In this document: positions 31,376-39,612 of the stretch, piece after piece
How positions within the stretch are numbered: position 1 is the first letter of the stretch
Layout: the number at the start of each line of letters is the position of its first letter
Assembly (NCBI GenBank): GCA_002394395.1
Contig: DGTR01000024.1
Coordinates: forward strand, 12,458 to 76,457
Direction of reading: 5' to 3'
Length of the DNA stretch: 64,000 bases
Source of the DNA: Bacteroidales bacterium UBA4331
GTDB taxonomy: Bacteria; Bacteroidota; Bacteroidia; Bacteroidales; Paludibacteraceae
Program-made: the position numbers and the translations under genes
The notes under the pieces: model-generated
The model's input: only the letters and a program-made list of their open reading frames with translations
What the model was told of the DNA's origin: nothing
Database searches by the model: none

Positions 31376-34300
31376 ATGAGACGATTATTAACCTTTGTAC
31401 TTTGTACCTTGTACCTTTGTACTTTTGCACAAACGACCATTACCGGTCGCGTAATGGACGGAGCTGCCAACGAATCGGCTATCGGTGCTTCCGTCCTGGT
31501 GGTGGGCACAACGGTAGGCACTATTACTGATTTTGACGGCCGGTTCACAATCGAAGTGCCGGACGGCAAGTTCATCCTCCAGATTTCCATGGTGGGTTAT
31601 AAGACCCAAGTGGTGAATATCAAAGGCAAGACCTCGGTGGAAGTGACGCTTATGGAGGATGCCCAGGTAATGGACGAAGTGGTGGTTGTCGGTTATGGTA
31701 CGATGAAGAAACGCGACCTATCCGGTTCGGTCAGCCAAATCAAATCTGAGGATATCATGTCCGGTGGTCAAATGAATGTGGCTAATAGTTTGGAGGGAAA
31801 GATCGCCGGTGTGGATGTGAAAGCATCTGACGGAGCTCCGGGATCCGGAGTGAGTATAACTGTACGCGGTGCCAACTCGTTCACTACTTCCTCGCAGCCG
31901 CTCTATATCGTGGACGGTATTCCTTTCGGCACCGACCCCAACGGCGTTCCCTCATCCGGAGCTAACGACGGACAGAATACCTCGCAGAACCCGCTCTCGA
32001 TGATTAACCCCAATGATATAGAGAAGATAGAGGTGCTCAAGGACGCTTCAGCTACCGCCATCTACGGTTCGCGTGGAGCCAACGGCGTGGTCATCATCAC
32101 CACCCGCAAAGGGCAGGAAGGAAGACCGCGCGTAGAACTGAATATCAAAGGTTCGGTACAGCAGATTGCCCGCAAGGTGCAGATGCTTGATGCCTACCAT
32201 TACGCTCTCTATCAGAACGAAGCGGCAGCGAACAGCCGCACTTACGAAGGCGGTACGCAGCGTGACCCCTATCGCGGCGAATGGGACTATCCTTATATCG
32301 GTTCCGGCTATGTCTATACCCAGGGCAAGTACAACCCCTCGCCGGAGGACTTTCTCAACCCCGGTCTGCGTACCGACCAATACGGCAACGTGGATGAGGT
32401 AGTCGGTACCGATTGGCAACAACAGATTTACCAACTCGGTTGGTCGCAGGAATATAACGCTGCAGTCTCCGGCGGCACCGACAAAGGCTACTACTCCTTC
32501 TCCGGCTCCTACGCCGACCAGGCGGGTATTATCAAGAATACCGGCTACAAACGCTACGGTCTTTCTATCAACACCGCTTGGCATATCACCAAATGGCTGG
32601 AGATAGGCACCTCGCAGCACTTCACCAACGCCACCACCAATTTCCAGCGCACCAACTCTGAGAACACGGGTATCATCCGTTCGTCGCTCATCTTCCCGCC
32701 TACATACGGACCGCATGCTCAGACCGAGCAACTGGACGAACTGAACTGGCTGGCAGCCAATCCTGTCAACTATGTCAACGGTGCCAAGGACGAACTCAAG
32801 CAAATCTCATGGTTCTCGTCCTCCTTCGTGGAGTTTACTATCCAGCCGTGGCTCAAGTTGCGCCAGAACCTCGGTCTTGGGTATAACGACGGGCATCGCT
32901 CTACCTATTACGACCGCCATACGCAAGAAGGCAAATCGCCCTATAACGGCAAAGCGGGCAAAGCGTCCTCTATTTGGAAATCGCTTACTTCCGAGACCCT
33001 GCTCACCTTCGATCATAAGTTCAACGAGAAACATTCGATCAATGCGGTGCTTGGTGTCACCTTCGAACGCGGATGGGGAGAGAACGAGTCCGTGACAGCT
33101 ACCAATTTTCCGAACGACCTCACCAAGGATGCGAATATGGCATTGGCGTTGGACAAGGCGGTGCTGCAAAGCTCCAAGACGGTCCAATCGCTGGAATCTT
33201 ACCTCGCCCGTGTCAACTACACCCTCATGGGGCGCTACCTCTTCACGGCTTCTGCACGTGTGGACGGATCGTCCTCGTTTGCCAAGAACCATAAATGGGC
33301 ACCTTTCTTCTCAGGGGCATTCGCTTGGCGCATGATAGACGAGGAATGGATGCAGTCGCAGGATGTCCTCTCCAACTGGAAATGGCGTGTCTCCTTCGGC
33401 GAGACAGGTAATCAGGCTATCGGAGCCTACCGTACGCTCACCGTCTTTGATGCCGCCAACTATCCCTATGCCGGTACGCTGGAGTCTGGCGAAGCGATGA
33501 TTGACTGGCGCGGACCTACCAACCCGGATCTCCGGTGGGAGACAACAGACCAAGCCGACGCAGGTATAGACATCGGTTTCGCGAACAACCGCGTTAACCT
33601 CACCCTCGATTATTATTGGAAAAAGACCCGCGACCTGCTCCAGAATGTAACTATCCCCTCCTCATCCGGTTTCAGCCAGATGATGATCAACTCCGGATGG
33701 GTCATCAATCAAGGCTTCGAATTATCCCTTTCTGCTGTGGCAATCGACATCCGTGACTGGAAATGGACTCTCGATGCCAACTTCTCCCTTAACCGTAACC
33801 GCATCGGCGGGCTCAAGGGTGACCAGTACGCTACGGCTCTCTGGTCCAAGGCGGACCAAGTTTTCTTGCAGCGCAACGGCTGTCCTATCGGTACGCTCTA
33901 TGGCTACAAGGAAGAAGGCATCGACCCTGCTACGGGCGAGATTATCTACGCAGACCTCGACGGTAGTGGCTCGATTACTGAAGCCGACCGTACCATCATC
34001 GGAAACACAAATCCCGATTTCACCTACTCCCTTACCTCGCGCCTATCGTGGAAAGGACTCTCCCTCAATTTCATGCTGCAAGGCTCACATGGTAATGACA
34101 TCTTCAACTATAACCTCACAGACATTACCATGTCCAATATCGGTAATATCACCAAGACCGCTTACGAAGGTCGCTGGACGCCGCAGACGGCTACTACTGC
34201 CACTTGGCCCAAAGCAACTGCCGGATATAACCGCACATGGCTTGTATCCGACCGCTATGTGGAGGATGGCTCGTTCCTCAAAATCAAATATATCACCCTC

Positions 34301-34504
34301 TCGTACGACTGGAACAACCCCGCCAAGTGGCTCCAGAAGATCAACTTCAACTTCACCGTCAACAATGCCTGGACTTTCACGCGCTACTCGTGGTTTGAAC
34401 CCGATGTCAATGCTGCCGGCAACAACCCTGCATGCCCGGGCGTAGACTCCTATTCCTACCCCTCCGCACGAACTTATAGCCTCGGTATTAACTTTGTATT
34501 CTAA
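31376..34504 (+). CDS. SusC/RagA-family TonB-dependent transporter
   Basis: A 1042-residue outer-membrane channel that imports oligosaccharides with its SusD partner. Visible parts are an N-terminal carboxypeptidase-like domain (ITGRVMDGAANESAIGASVLVVG...), a TonB-box-like EVVVVGYGT, a plug with RGANSF..SSQPLYIVDGIP and NDIEKIEVLKDASATAIYGS, and a 22-strand barrel ending YSLGINFVF. The signal peptide core (TFVLCTLYLCTFAQ) is encoded by tandem TTTGTACTTTGTACC words. It starts 2 nt after the preceding stop and is followed by susD. Confidence 0.93.
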   Translation: MRRLLTFVLCTLYLCTFAQTTITGRVMDGAANESAIGASVLVVGTTVGTITDFDGRFTIEVPDGKFILQISMVGYKTQVVNIKGKTSVEVTLMEDAQVMDEVVVVGYGTMKKRDLSGSVSQIKSEDIMSGGQMNVANSLEGKIAGVDVKASDGAPGSGVSITVRGANSFTTSSQPLYIVDGIPFGTDPNGVPSSGANDGQNTSQNPLSMINPNDIEKIEVLKDASATAIYGSRGANGVVIITTRKGQEGRPRVELNIKGSVQQIARKVQMLDAYHYALYQNEAAANSRTYEGGTQRDPYRGEWDYPYIGSGYVYTQGKYNPSPEDFLNPGLRTDQYGNVDEVVGTDWQQQIYQLGWSQEYNAAVSGGTDKGYYSFSGSYADQAGIIKNTGYKRYGLSINTAWHITKWLEIGTSQHFTNATTNFQRTNSENTGIIRSSLIFPPTYGPHAQTEQLDELNWLAANPVNYVNGAKDELKQISWFSSSFVEFTIQPWLKLRQNLGLGYNDGHRSTYYDRHTQEGKSPYNGKAGKASSIWKSLTSETLLTFDHKFNEKHSINAVLGVTFERGWGENESVTATNFPNDLTKDANMALALDKAVLQSSKTVQSLESYLARVNYTLMGRYLFTASARVDGSSSFAKNHKWAPFFSGAFAWRMIDEEWMQSQDVLSNWKWRVSFGETGNQAIGAYRTLTVFDAANYPYAGTLESGEAMIDWRGPTNPDLRWETTDQADAGIDIGFANNRVNLTLDYYWKKTRDLLQNVTIPSSSGFSQMMINSGWVINQGFELSLSAVAIDIRDWKWTLDANFSLNRNRIGGLKGDQYATALWSKADQVFLQRNGCPIGTLYGYKEEGIDPATGEIIYADLDGSGSITEADRTIIGNTNPDFTYSLTSRLSWKGLSLNFMLQGSHGNDIFNYNLTDITMSNIGNITKTAYEGRWTPQTATTATWPKATAGYNRTWLVSDRYVEDGSFLKIKYITLSYDWNNPAKWLQKINFNFTVNNAWTFTRYSWFEPDVNAAGNNPACPGVDSYSYPSARTYSLGINFVF
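31391..31430. repeat. CTTTGTACTTTGTACC word array in the SusC signal peptide
   Basis: Four imperfect copies of the reverse-complement GTACAAAG word encode the hydrophobic core of the SusC signal peptide. Confidence 0.8.
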
Positions 34505-34505
34505 T

Positions 34506-34535
34506 AACCCCACCTGACCTCCCCACAAGGGAGGG
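34506..34535. repeat. AACCCCACC...GGGAGGG palindromic word between susC and susD
   Basis: Imperfect inverted copy of the word at 34592-34627, together bracketing the susD start codon. Transcribed, the two could pair and form an attenuator-like stem. Confidence 0.65.
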
Positions 34536-34553
34536 AATAAAAACACTACAGTT

Positions 34554-36332
34554 ATGAAAGTAAAAAAATATATCACCCGCTTATTGGTCATCCTCCCCCT
34601 GTGGGGAGGCTTGGTGGGGTTATTCCCTTCATGTAGTTGGATAGAAGAAAACCCCGACTCTCTCATTACGCCCGCCCAACTCGGCGACAGCGAAGAGGCA
34701 TGCGACCAACTCGTAACAGGGGTTTATTCCAAATGGATTTATGACATGTTCTGTTGGGGCTATTTTCCGCGGATGTTGGAGTTCGATGCGGATTATATCT
34801 CCGGTCCGGACTGGCTCTTCGGTACGTTCGGTGCAGGTAATTTCCAAGGCGAACCCGATCTTACCGATGCGCTATGGAAAGGTTGTTACGGACTCATCGG
34901 GCGCGCTAATACGGCTGAACGATATATCTCAGAAATGAAGAATATCTCATCTGCTTATAAGAACAACGCCTTGGGCGAACTGCGTTTCCAGAAAGCCTTC
35001 GCTTATTTCCTCCTTGTCCGCGCCTACGGTCCGATACCTATCCAAAATGAACAAATGGTAAATGAACAAATGGTAAATGGACTGAGTAATCCTCGTCAAG
35101 AGGTTACGAAGGTTTATGACCATATCATAGGTCTGCTCGAACCCGCTACCCGTATGCTCTACAAGAACACCGACGAAGCTTACCATCCCGGACATGTCTC
35201 CGCAGGCTCGGCTGCAGGATTGCTCGCTAAGGTCTATGCCACCGAAGCAGCCTATGCCATGCCGGCGGGAACGGAGCTTATCGTCCGTACAGGTGCTCCC
35301 TATACAACGGTTAATGGCAACAAACGCTACGCACCGCTGCAAACCCTTACCTTTACCAAACAAGCGGTTCCCGGATATGAGTCCCTTGACCCGCTCCAGC
35401 TCTATCAGCAGGCAGCCGACTGGGCGGAGGAACTGCTCAACGGTACGTACGGTTCGTACGAACTGTCCGACTATTCCGTCCTCTGGACCAAAGCCAACGC
35501 AACCGCCTCAGAGTTCCTTTTCTCCATCGGCACGGTCTCCGGCGATGCTACTTACAAAACCTCTGTCCACACCCAGTATGAGGGCTATATGACAGCGACC
35601 GGCTCGGACTTCATTCAGTCCGGCGGATGGACAGGCTGCACGCGTCACTGGTATGATCTCTTCGACCATGACGACTTCCGTATCACCAAAGGTGTCCGCC
35701 ACCGCTGGCGCAACTACACCCAGCGCGAGTCCAACTCCGGTTTCTATTATCCTTACGATGACGAATACACCATTATGGCTACGGGTCGTAACCTCAACGG
35801 CGACTGGGTCAAAGACCCCTCCGGTATCTATGCCGATGGAGTCAATTATTACTACTCCATGGATGCCCAGTGCCTTGCTTTCACTACCAAGTACGAGGAT
35901 GTGACCGACCCTTCTATAGACCAAGCGGACGCCAACTGGCCCTTCCTCCGCCTCGCGGATGTCATTCTCGTCTATGCCGAAGCGCTCAACGAACTGGGCA
36001 AACCCGGTGACGCAATCACCCAACTCAATAAGGTCCGTGCCCGCTCCAATGCCGCGCGTGCCTCTATGGGAGGAACCAATGCCCTCTCTACCCAGACCCT
36101 CCGACGCTCGGCGATCATCGAAGAGCGTGCCAAAGAACTCGCTTGCGAAGCAGACAGACGATGGGATCTCCTCCGGTGGGGCATCTACCTCGATGCCATG
36201 AATGCCATCGGAGGAACAGACGATTCAGGCGTCAATAAATCCCGCACATCCCGTAATCTCCTCTTCCCCCTCCCCGTGCAGGAACTCAATACCAACTCCG
36301 CCATCACCGCCAACAACCCCGGATGGCAATAA
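34554..36332 (+). CDS. SusD/RagB-family outer-membrane lipoprotein
   Basis: A 592-residue glycan-binding partner of SusC. The lipoprotein signal ends at PSCS (cysteine near residue 25), and its hydrophobic part (ILPLWGGLVGLFP) is encoded by a palindromic CCTCCCC word. The SusD fold is shown by QLVTGVYSKWIYDM, TEAAYAMPAG helices, the end motif FLRLADVILVYAEALNELG, and RAKELACEADRRWDLLRWG. Residues about 162-177 (QNEQMVNEQMVNGLSN) are an insertion made of ATGGTAAATGA words. It lies within the mannan operon, so mannan oligosaccharides are the expected ligand. Confidence 0.93.
   Translation: MKVKKYITRLLVILPLWGGLVGLFPSCSWIEENPDSLITPAQLGDSEEACDQLVTGVYSKWIYDMFCWGYFPRMLEFDADYISGPDWLFGTFGAGNFQGEPDLTDALWKGCYGLIGRANTAERYISEMKNISSAYKNNALGELRFQKAFAYFLLVRAYGPIPIQNEQMVNEQMVNGLSNPRQEVTKVYDHIIGLLEPATRMLYKNTDEAYHPGHVSAGSAAGLLAKVYATEAAYAMPAGTELIVRTGAPYTTVNGNKRYAPLQTLTFTKQAVPGYESLDPLQLYQQAADWAEELLNGTYGSYELSDYSVLWTKANATASEFLFSIGTVSGDATYKTSVHTQYEGYMTATGSDFIQSGGWTGCTRHWYDLFDHDDFRITKGVRHRWRNYTQRESNSGFYYPYDDEYTIMATGRNLNGDWVKDPSGIYADGVNYYYSMDAQCLAFTTKYEDVTDPSIDQADANWPFLRLADVILVYAEALNELGKPGDAITQLNKVRARSNAARASMGGTNALSTQTLRRSAIIEERAKELACEADRRWDLLRWGIYLDAMNAIGGTDDSGVNKSRTSRNLLFPLPVQELNTNSAITANNPGWQ
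34592..34627. repeat. CCTCCCC palindromic word in the SusD signal peptide
   Basis: CCTCCCCCTGTGGGGAGG then CTTGGTGGGGTT; encodes LPLWGGLVGL. Inverted relative to 34506-34535. Confidence 0.7.
35044..35079. repeat. ATGAACAAATGGTAAATGAAC words inside susD
   Basis: Two and a half in-frame copies encode the NEQMVNEQMVNG insertion in SusD. Confidence 0.75.
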
Positions 36333-36363
36333 AACAATATTAATTATTAAATTACTATCTATT

Positions 36364-37668
36364 ATGAAAAAACATCTCCATTATGCCTTGTACTTGGTAC
36401 TTTGTACCTTTGTACCTTTCATCTCCCTCTTCGCAGCGGAGACCACACTATGGGAATCAACCTACACCGATGGTGTGGAAATCAACAGCGAGACCGTCGC
36501 TTCTTTCAAAGCCGGCGACATCCTACGTATCTATCTCTCTGTGCCCGAGTCCGGCGCAAACTTCAAAATCTGCTACAAGGGAGCACCCGACTGGTCCGAG
36601 ACCGCTATCCCCTCACTCGACTCGCAATGGCCTTGGGTCAACGGTGGCGAAGACCATTTCGACCTCACTTTCAAACAAGCGGACATCACCGCTTTCTCGG
36701 GAAAGAATATCTATATCTATCAGGGCGATAACAGCCTCATTAGCAAAGTCACATTGGTAACCGAAGACCAAGACCCCGAACCGCAAGACCCGCAACCCCA
36801 ACCAACCGACCGCGTTGCAGAAACACTCTGGGAGGGTACGCAAGTGCTGGGTGCAGAGGGGAATGACGGTTTCGGCATCGATGCTGCCAAACTGCAAAAC
36901 TTGGCGCTCAACGACTCGATCGCAATCACCATTACCGATCTCACCGACTCCTATTGCCAAATCAATATCGCTGCTAACGATCCATGGACTGCTATTCCCG
37001 GTACGAACTGGGAGTCGCTGACTGCAGCAGGCACTTATCGTTATGCCGTTGCAGATGCGGACCTCGTAGCTAATATCAAAACTTCCGGTCTGACCATCCA
37101 GGGCAAACTCTGTACCGTCACAAAACTGCAACTCCTGCCTTATCAAGAGCCGGGCGATGATCCCGAACCGCAGCCCGAAACCAAAGAATATGAAGACCAA
37201 ACCGTCTGGACCGGAAACACCGCTATCTCGTGGAATGCGGAGGAATACCCGGGTGAACAATTCGACACCTACAATGTGCAACAGGATATGTTGGCTGGGC
37301 TTGCCAAAGATGACAGTATCAAGATCTATTACACCGATGCGATCGAAGGAGCACAGTTCGCTCTTACCTACAAAGCCGGAGATGAATGGTCTTGGACTGA
37401 CCTTGCTGTTACCAACCACACCTCCTTCTTCGCCTACAAAGTCGCAACCGATGAGATAGCGCAGGATATTGCCGACCATGGTCTCGTCATCCGCGGACAG
37501 GGCTATCACGCTATCCGTATCGTTATCGGCAAACCGAAGAGCGCAACCGGCGTTGAAACAACGAATGCATCCGCAATACATTGCGGATCAAAAATCCTCC
37601 GCAACGGTCAAGTGCTGATTATCCGTGATAGCAAAGCATACAACATGCTCGGTCAATTAGTTGACTAA
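36364..37668 (+). CDS. Surface glycan-binding-like protein, three modules plus C-terminal tag
   Basis: A 434-residue protein starting at 36364; the longer frame would overlap susD. The signal peptide (YALYLVLCTFVPFISLFA) is encoded by TTTGTACC words and has no lipobox. Three copies of the locus-specific module of about 115 residues (each opening TLW-x-(S/G)-T or TVWTGN) are joined by acidic P/Q-rich linkers (DPEPQDPQPQPTD; PGDDPEPQPETKE). The C-terminal tag KILRNGQVLIIRDSKAYN follows a linker containing a 20-bp palindrome. Position after susCD matches SGBP (SusE/F-like) genes, which are normally lipoproteins. Here sorting may instead use the tag. Confidence 0.65.
   Translation: MKKHLHYALYLVLCTFVPFISLFAAETTLWESTYTDGVEINSETVASFKAGDILRIYLSVPESGANFKICYKGAPDWSETAIPSLDSQWPWVNGGEDHFDLTFKQADITAFSGKNIYIYQGDNSLISKVTLVTEDQDPEPQDPQPQPTDRVAETLWEGTQVLGAEGNDGFGIDAAKLQNLALNDSIAITITDLTDSYCQINIAANDPWTAIPGTNWESLTAAGTYRYAVADADLVANIKTSGLTIQGKLCTVTKLQLLPYQEPGDDPEPQPETKEYEDQTVWTGNTAISWNAEEYPGEQFDTYNVQQDMLAGLAKDDSIKIYYTDAIEGAQFALTYKAGDEWSWTDLAVTNHTSFFAYKVATDEIAQDIADHGLVIRGQGYHAIRIVIGKPKSATGVETTNASAIHCGSKILRNGQVLIIRDSKAYNMLGQLVD
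36386..36420. repeat. TTGTACTTGGTACTTTGTACC words in a signal peptide
   Basis: Four imperfect copies encode the signal peptide core of the gene at 36364, as in the SusC gene. Confidence 0.75.
37563..37590. repeat. Palindrome ATCCGCAAT-AC-ATTGCGGAT before the C-terminal tag
   Basis: A perfect 9-bp inverted repeat with a 2-nt centre encodes the SAIHCGS linker that joins the last module to the tag. Confidence 0.65.
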
Positions 37669-37709
37669 TAGACCGGTAACTATATAATTAACTTTAAAAT
37701 ATAATCATT

Positions 37710-39422
37710 ATGAAAAAACTATTTAGTATTTTAGCCGTGGCACTCTTTGCCCTCTCCGCCCATGCCACGGTAGTAACAAAGGACATTACTTGGACTTTGA
37801 CAGATGGCGGAAATACTTTCGCTCTGGATGCTTGGGGAAATATGCCAACCAAGTGGGATTGGACGGAAGGATGTGCCGAATACGACCAATTGGTGTTCGA
37901 GTTTGATGCTCCTACCGGTGACATCGCAGTTAAAGCGCAGTTTAATGATGGGGCAAACTACATTGCTTCTTCTGCTGTATTGCACGTAGGTGACAATAGT
38001 CTGGCTGTGAATGTGGCAGCCGATGTATTGCAAAGCGTTGATGTGAAGAACTATAGCGGTACAGCACAGACTATCACCCTCACTCGCATGTATCTGCGTA
38101 AAGCAGTTGGTCCCCAAAAGACAGAAACACTTTGGAGTGGGAGCATGGAGTTTGACTCTTGGAAAGACTGGGGAAATAGACTCGTAATTGCACCGGAGAA
38201 ATTTGCTGATATACATATTGGAGATATTATCGAATTTGAATATACGTTAAGCGGGTCTAACCAGCAATTGAATCTCATTTCCCCTTACAATTCATATAAG
38301 ATGGCTTTTGTTGGTGTTTTAGATGGAGATAACTATAATATCAATTCGGAAGTAAATCCTACGAAGCTGACTTGCGCAATTATGTCTGCTGCCGATATTA
38401 CAAATCTGCAAAACGAAGGTGGTCTCTCTATCAATGCAGTCAATATTACTCTAACTGCCGTTAAACTGATTAAGCATGAAGTTCTTTGGACAGGAACTAC
38501 GGAGGCGGGTAACTGGAGCGGATACCAACAAATCGATGCATCCAAATTAACCAATCTTCAAGTAGGCAATATCATCTGCGTGCGTGTTTCTGCTATTGGC
38601 ACAGAGGACTCCCCGCGTATTACTTTGGCAGATGGCACATGGACAGCACTTGTAGATGGTGAGTATTATTTCCAAGGAGGTGACGAAGCACCGATGGATG
38701 TAGAGTTCCCTGTTACCTACAAGATGGCGCAACAACTCCGTGGCAAGAATCTGGTCGTGCGTGGTGTAAACTACACCATGTCCGACATCTTCATCAAAGA
38801 AGGTACTCCGGTTAATACCGTAGCCGCTTATCTCAATGTCACTTCTGCCGGTATGGCTACCTACGTACTGCCGTTCAATGTGCCCTCGCTCCCCGATGGT
38901 GTGCATGCATACAACCTCACCAACAACGGCGATGCTACGATCTGGGCTACTGACGTGGATGCACTAGAAGCAGACAAACCCGTGCTTATCGTCGCTGCCG
39001 AAGGTGAATATGAGTTCATAAGCGAGGAAGGAGCTTCCGATGATATCACATCCAAAACAGGCACATTTACCAACGGCGCACTCGTAGGAACGTATTATGC
39101 TATCGCAGAGGTACCCGTATCTGACGGTTCGGTCAACAACTATATCCTTTCCAACGGATCTGACGGCGTGGCGTTCTATCAGGTGAAAGACAACACTTGC
39201 TCTGTTGCTCCATACCGTGCGTACCTCAGCTGCGGCTATAATGCTTCGGCTGCCGGACCGAATCCAGCTCCGATGCGTATTGTCTTCCATCAAGACACCA
39301 CGACTGGAATAGAGGAGGTTCAAGGGAACAAGGTACCATGTACAAAGGTCTTCGAGAATGGTGTACTCTATATCATGAACAACGGTATCAAGTATAATGT
39401 GCAAGGCCAATTGTGTAAATGA
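37710..39422 (+). CDS. Surface glycan-binding-like protein, multiple modules plus C-terminal tag
   Basis: A 570-residue exported protein (signal peptide LFSILAVALFALSAHA). Residues 22-130 are a divergent beta domain. Two clear copies of the locus-specific module follow (TETLWSGSMEFDSWKDWG...; HEVLWTGTTEAGNWSGYQ...GKNLVVRGVNYTMSDIFI). Residues 375-530 form another Bacteroidales domain beginning AAYLNVTSAGMATYVLPFN. The tag KVFENGVLYIMNNGIKYN...GQLCK follows a linker (EEVQGNKVPCTK) encoded by GTACAAAG words. It lies between the module protein at 36364 and the GH36 gene, and probably binds mannan at the surface; that role is inferred. Confidence 0.65.
   Translation: MKKLFSILAVALFALSAHATVVTKDITWTLTDGGNTFALDAWGNMPTKWDWTEGCAEYDQLVFEFDAPTGDIAVKAQFNDGANYIASSAVLHVGDNSLAVNVAADVLQSVDVKNYSGTAQTITLTRMYLRKAVGPQKTETLWSGSMEFDSWKDWGNRLVIAPEKFADIHIGDIIEFEYTLSGSNQQLNLISPYNSYKMAFVGVLDGDNYNINSEVNPTKLTCAIMSAADITNLQNEGGLSINAVNITLTAVKLIKHEVLWTGTTEAGNWSGYQQIDASKLTNLQVGNIICVRVSAIGTEDSPRITLADGTWTALVDGEYYFQGGDEAPMDVEFPVTYKMAQQLRGKNLVVRGVNYTMSDIFIKEGTPVNTVAAYLNVTSAGMATYVLPFNVPSLPDGVHAYNLTNNGDATIWATDVDALEADKPVLIVAAEGEYEFISEEGASDDITSKTGTFTNGALVGTYYAIAEVPVSDGSVNNYILSNGSDGVAFYQVKDNTCSVAPYRAYLSCGYNASAAGPNPAPMRIVFHQDTTTGIEEVQGNKVPCTKVFENGVLYIMNNGIKYNVQGQLCK
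39318..39350. repeat. CAAGGGAACAAGGTACC...GTACAAAGG word before the C-terminal tag
   Basis: Encodes EVQGNKVPCTKV; closely matches the linker words at 60733-60771 in the giant protein. Confidence 0.7.
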
Positions 39423-39446
39423 GTAAATGTGAAAAATATATAAATT

Positions 39447-39608
39447 ATGAAAAAGATGTATAAGAAACCTGAAACGGAAACTATTTCCGTACAAACAACA
39501 ACCTCTTTATTAAGTGGCTCACAGACTGTCGGGTTTGGTACCGGAAAAGGAACTGGTCCGGCATTAGCCCCGGCACGACCTGTTGATTATCAACATACGA
39601 ATCTCTGA
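39447..39608 (+). CDS. 53-residue peptide of the MKK-x-Y-x2-P type
   Basis: A small ORF (MKKMYKKPETETISV..., then LLSGSQTVGFGTGKGTGP) between the tagged SGBP-like gene and GH36, with an AT-rich upstream start region. Its pattern, MKK-x-Y-x2-P-x2-ET then a hydrophobic LL and a Gly/Ser-rich tail, recurs in the N-terminus of the fimbrillin-like protein at 47995. Short ORFs of this kind are common in Bacteroidales. I know of no assigned function; the LLSGS step looks like a leader-peptide boundary. Confidence 0.55.
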   Translation: MKKMYKKPETETISVQTTTSLLSGSQTVGFGTGKGTGPALAPARPVDYQHTNL

Positions 39609-39612
39609 TAAT

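Noticed and set aside
36202..36363. Longer N-terminus for the module protein at 36364
   Set aside because: The extra residues overlap susD in another frame and precede a good signal peptide beginning at 36364.
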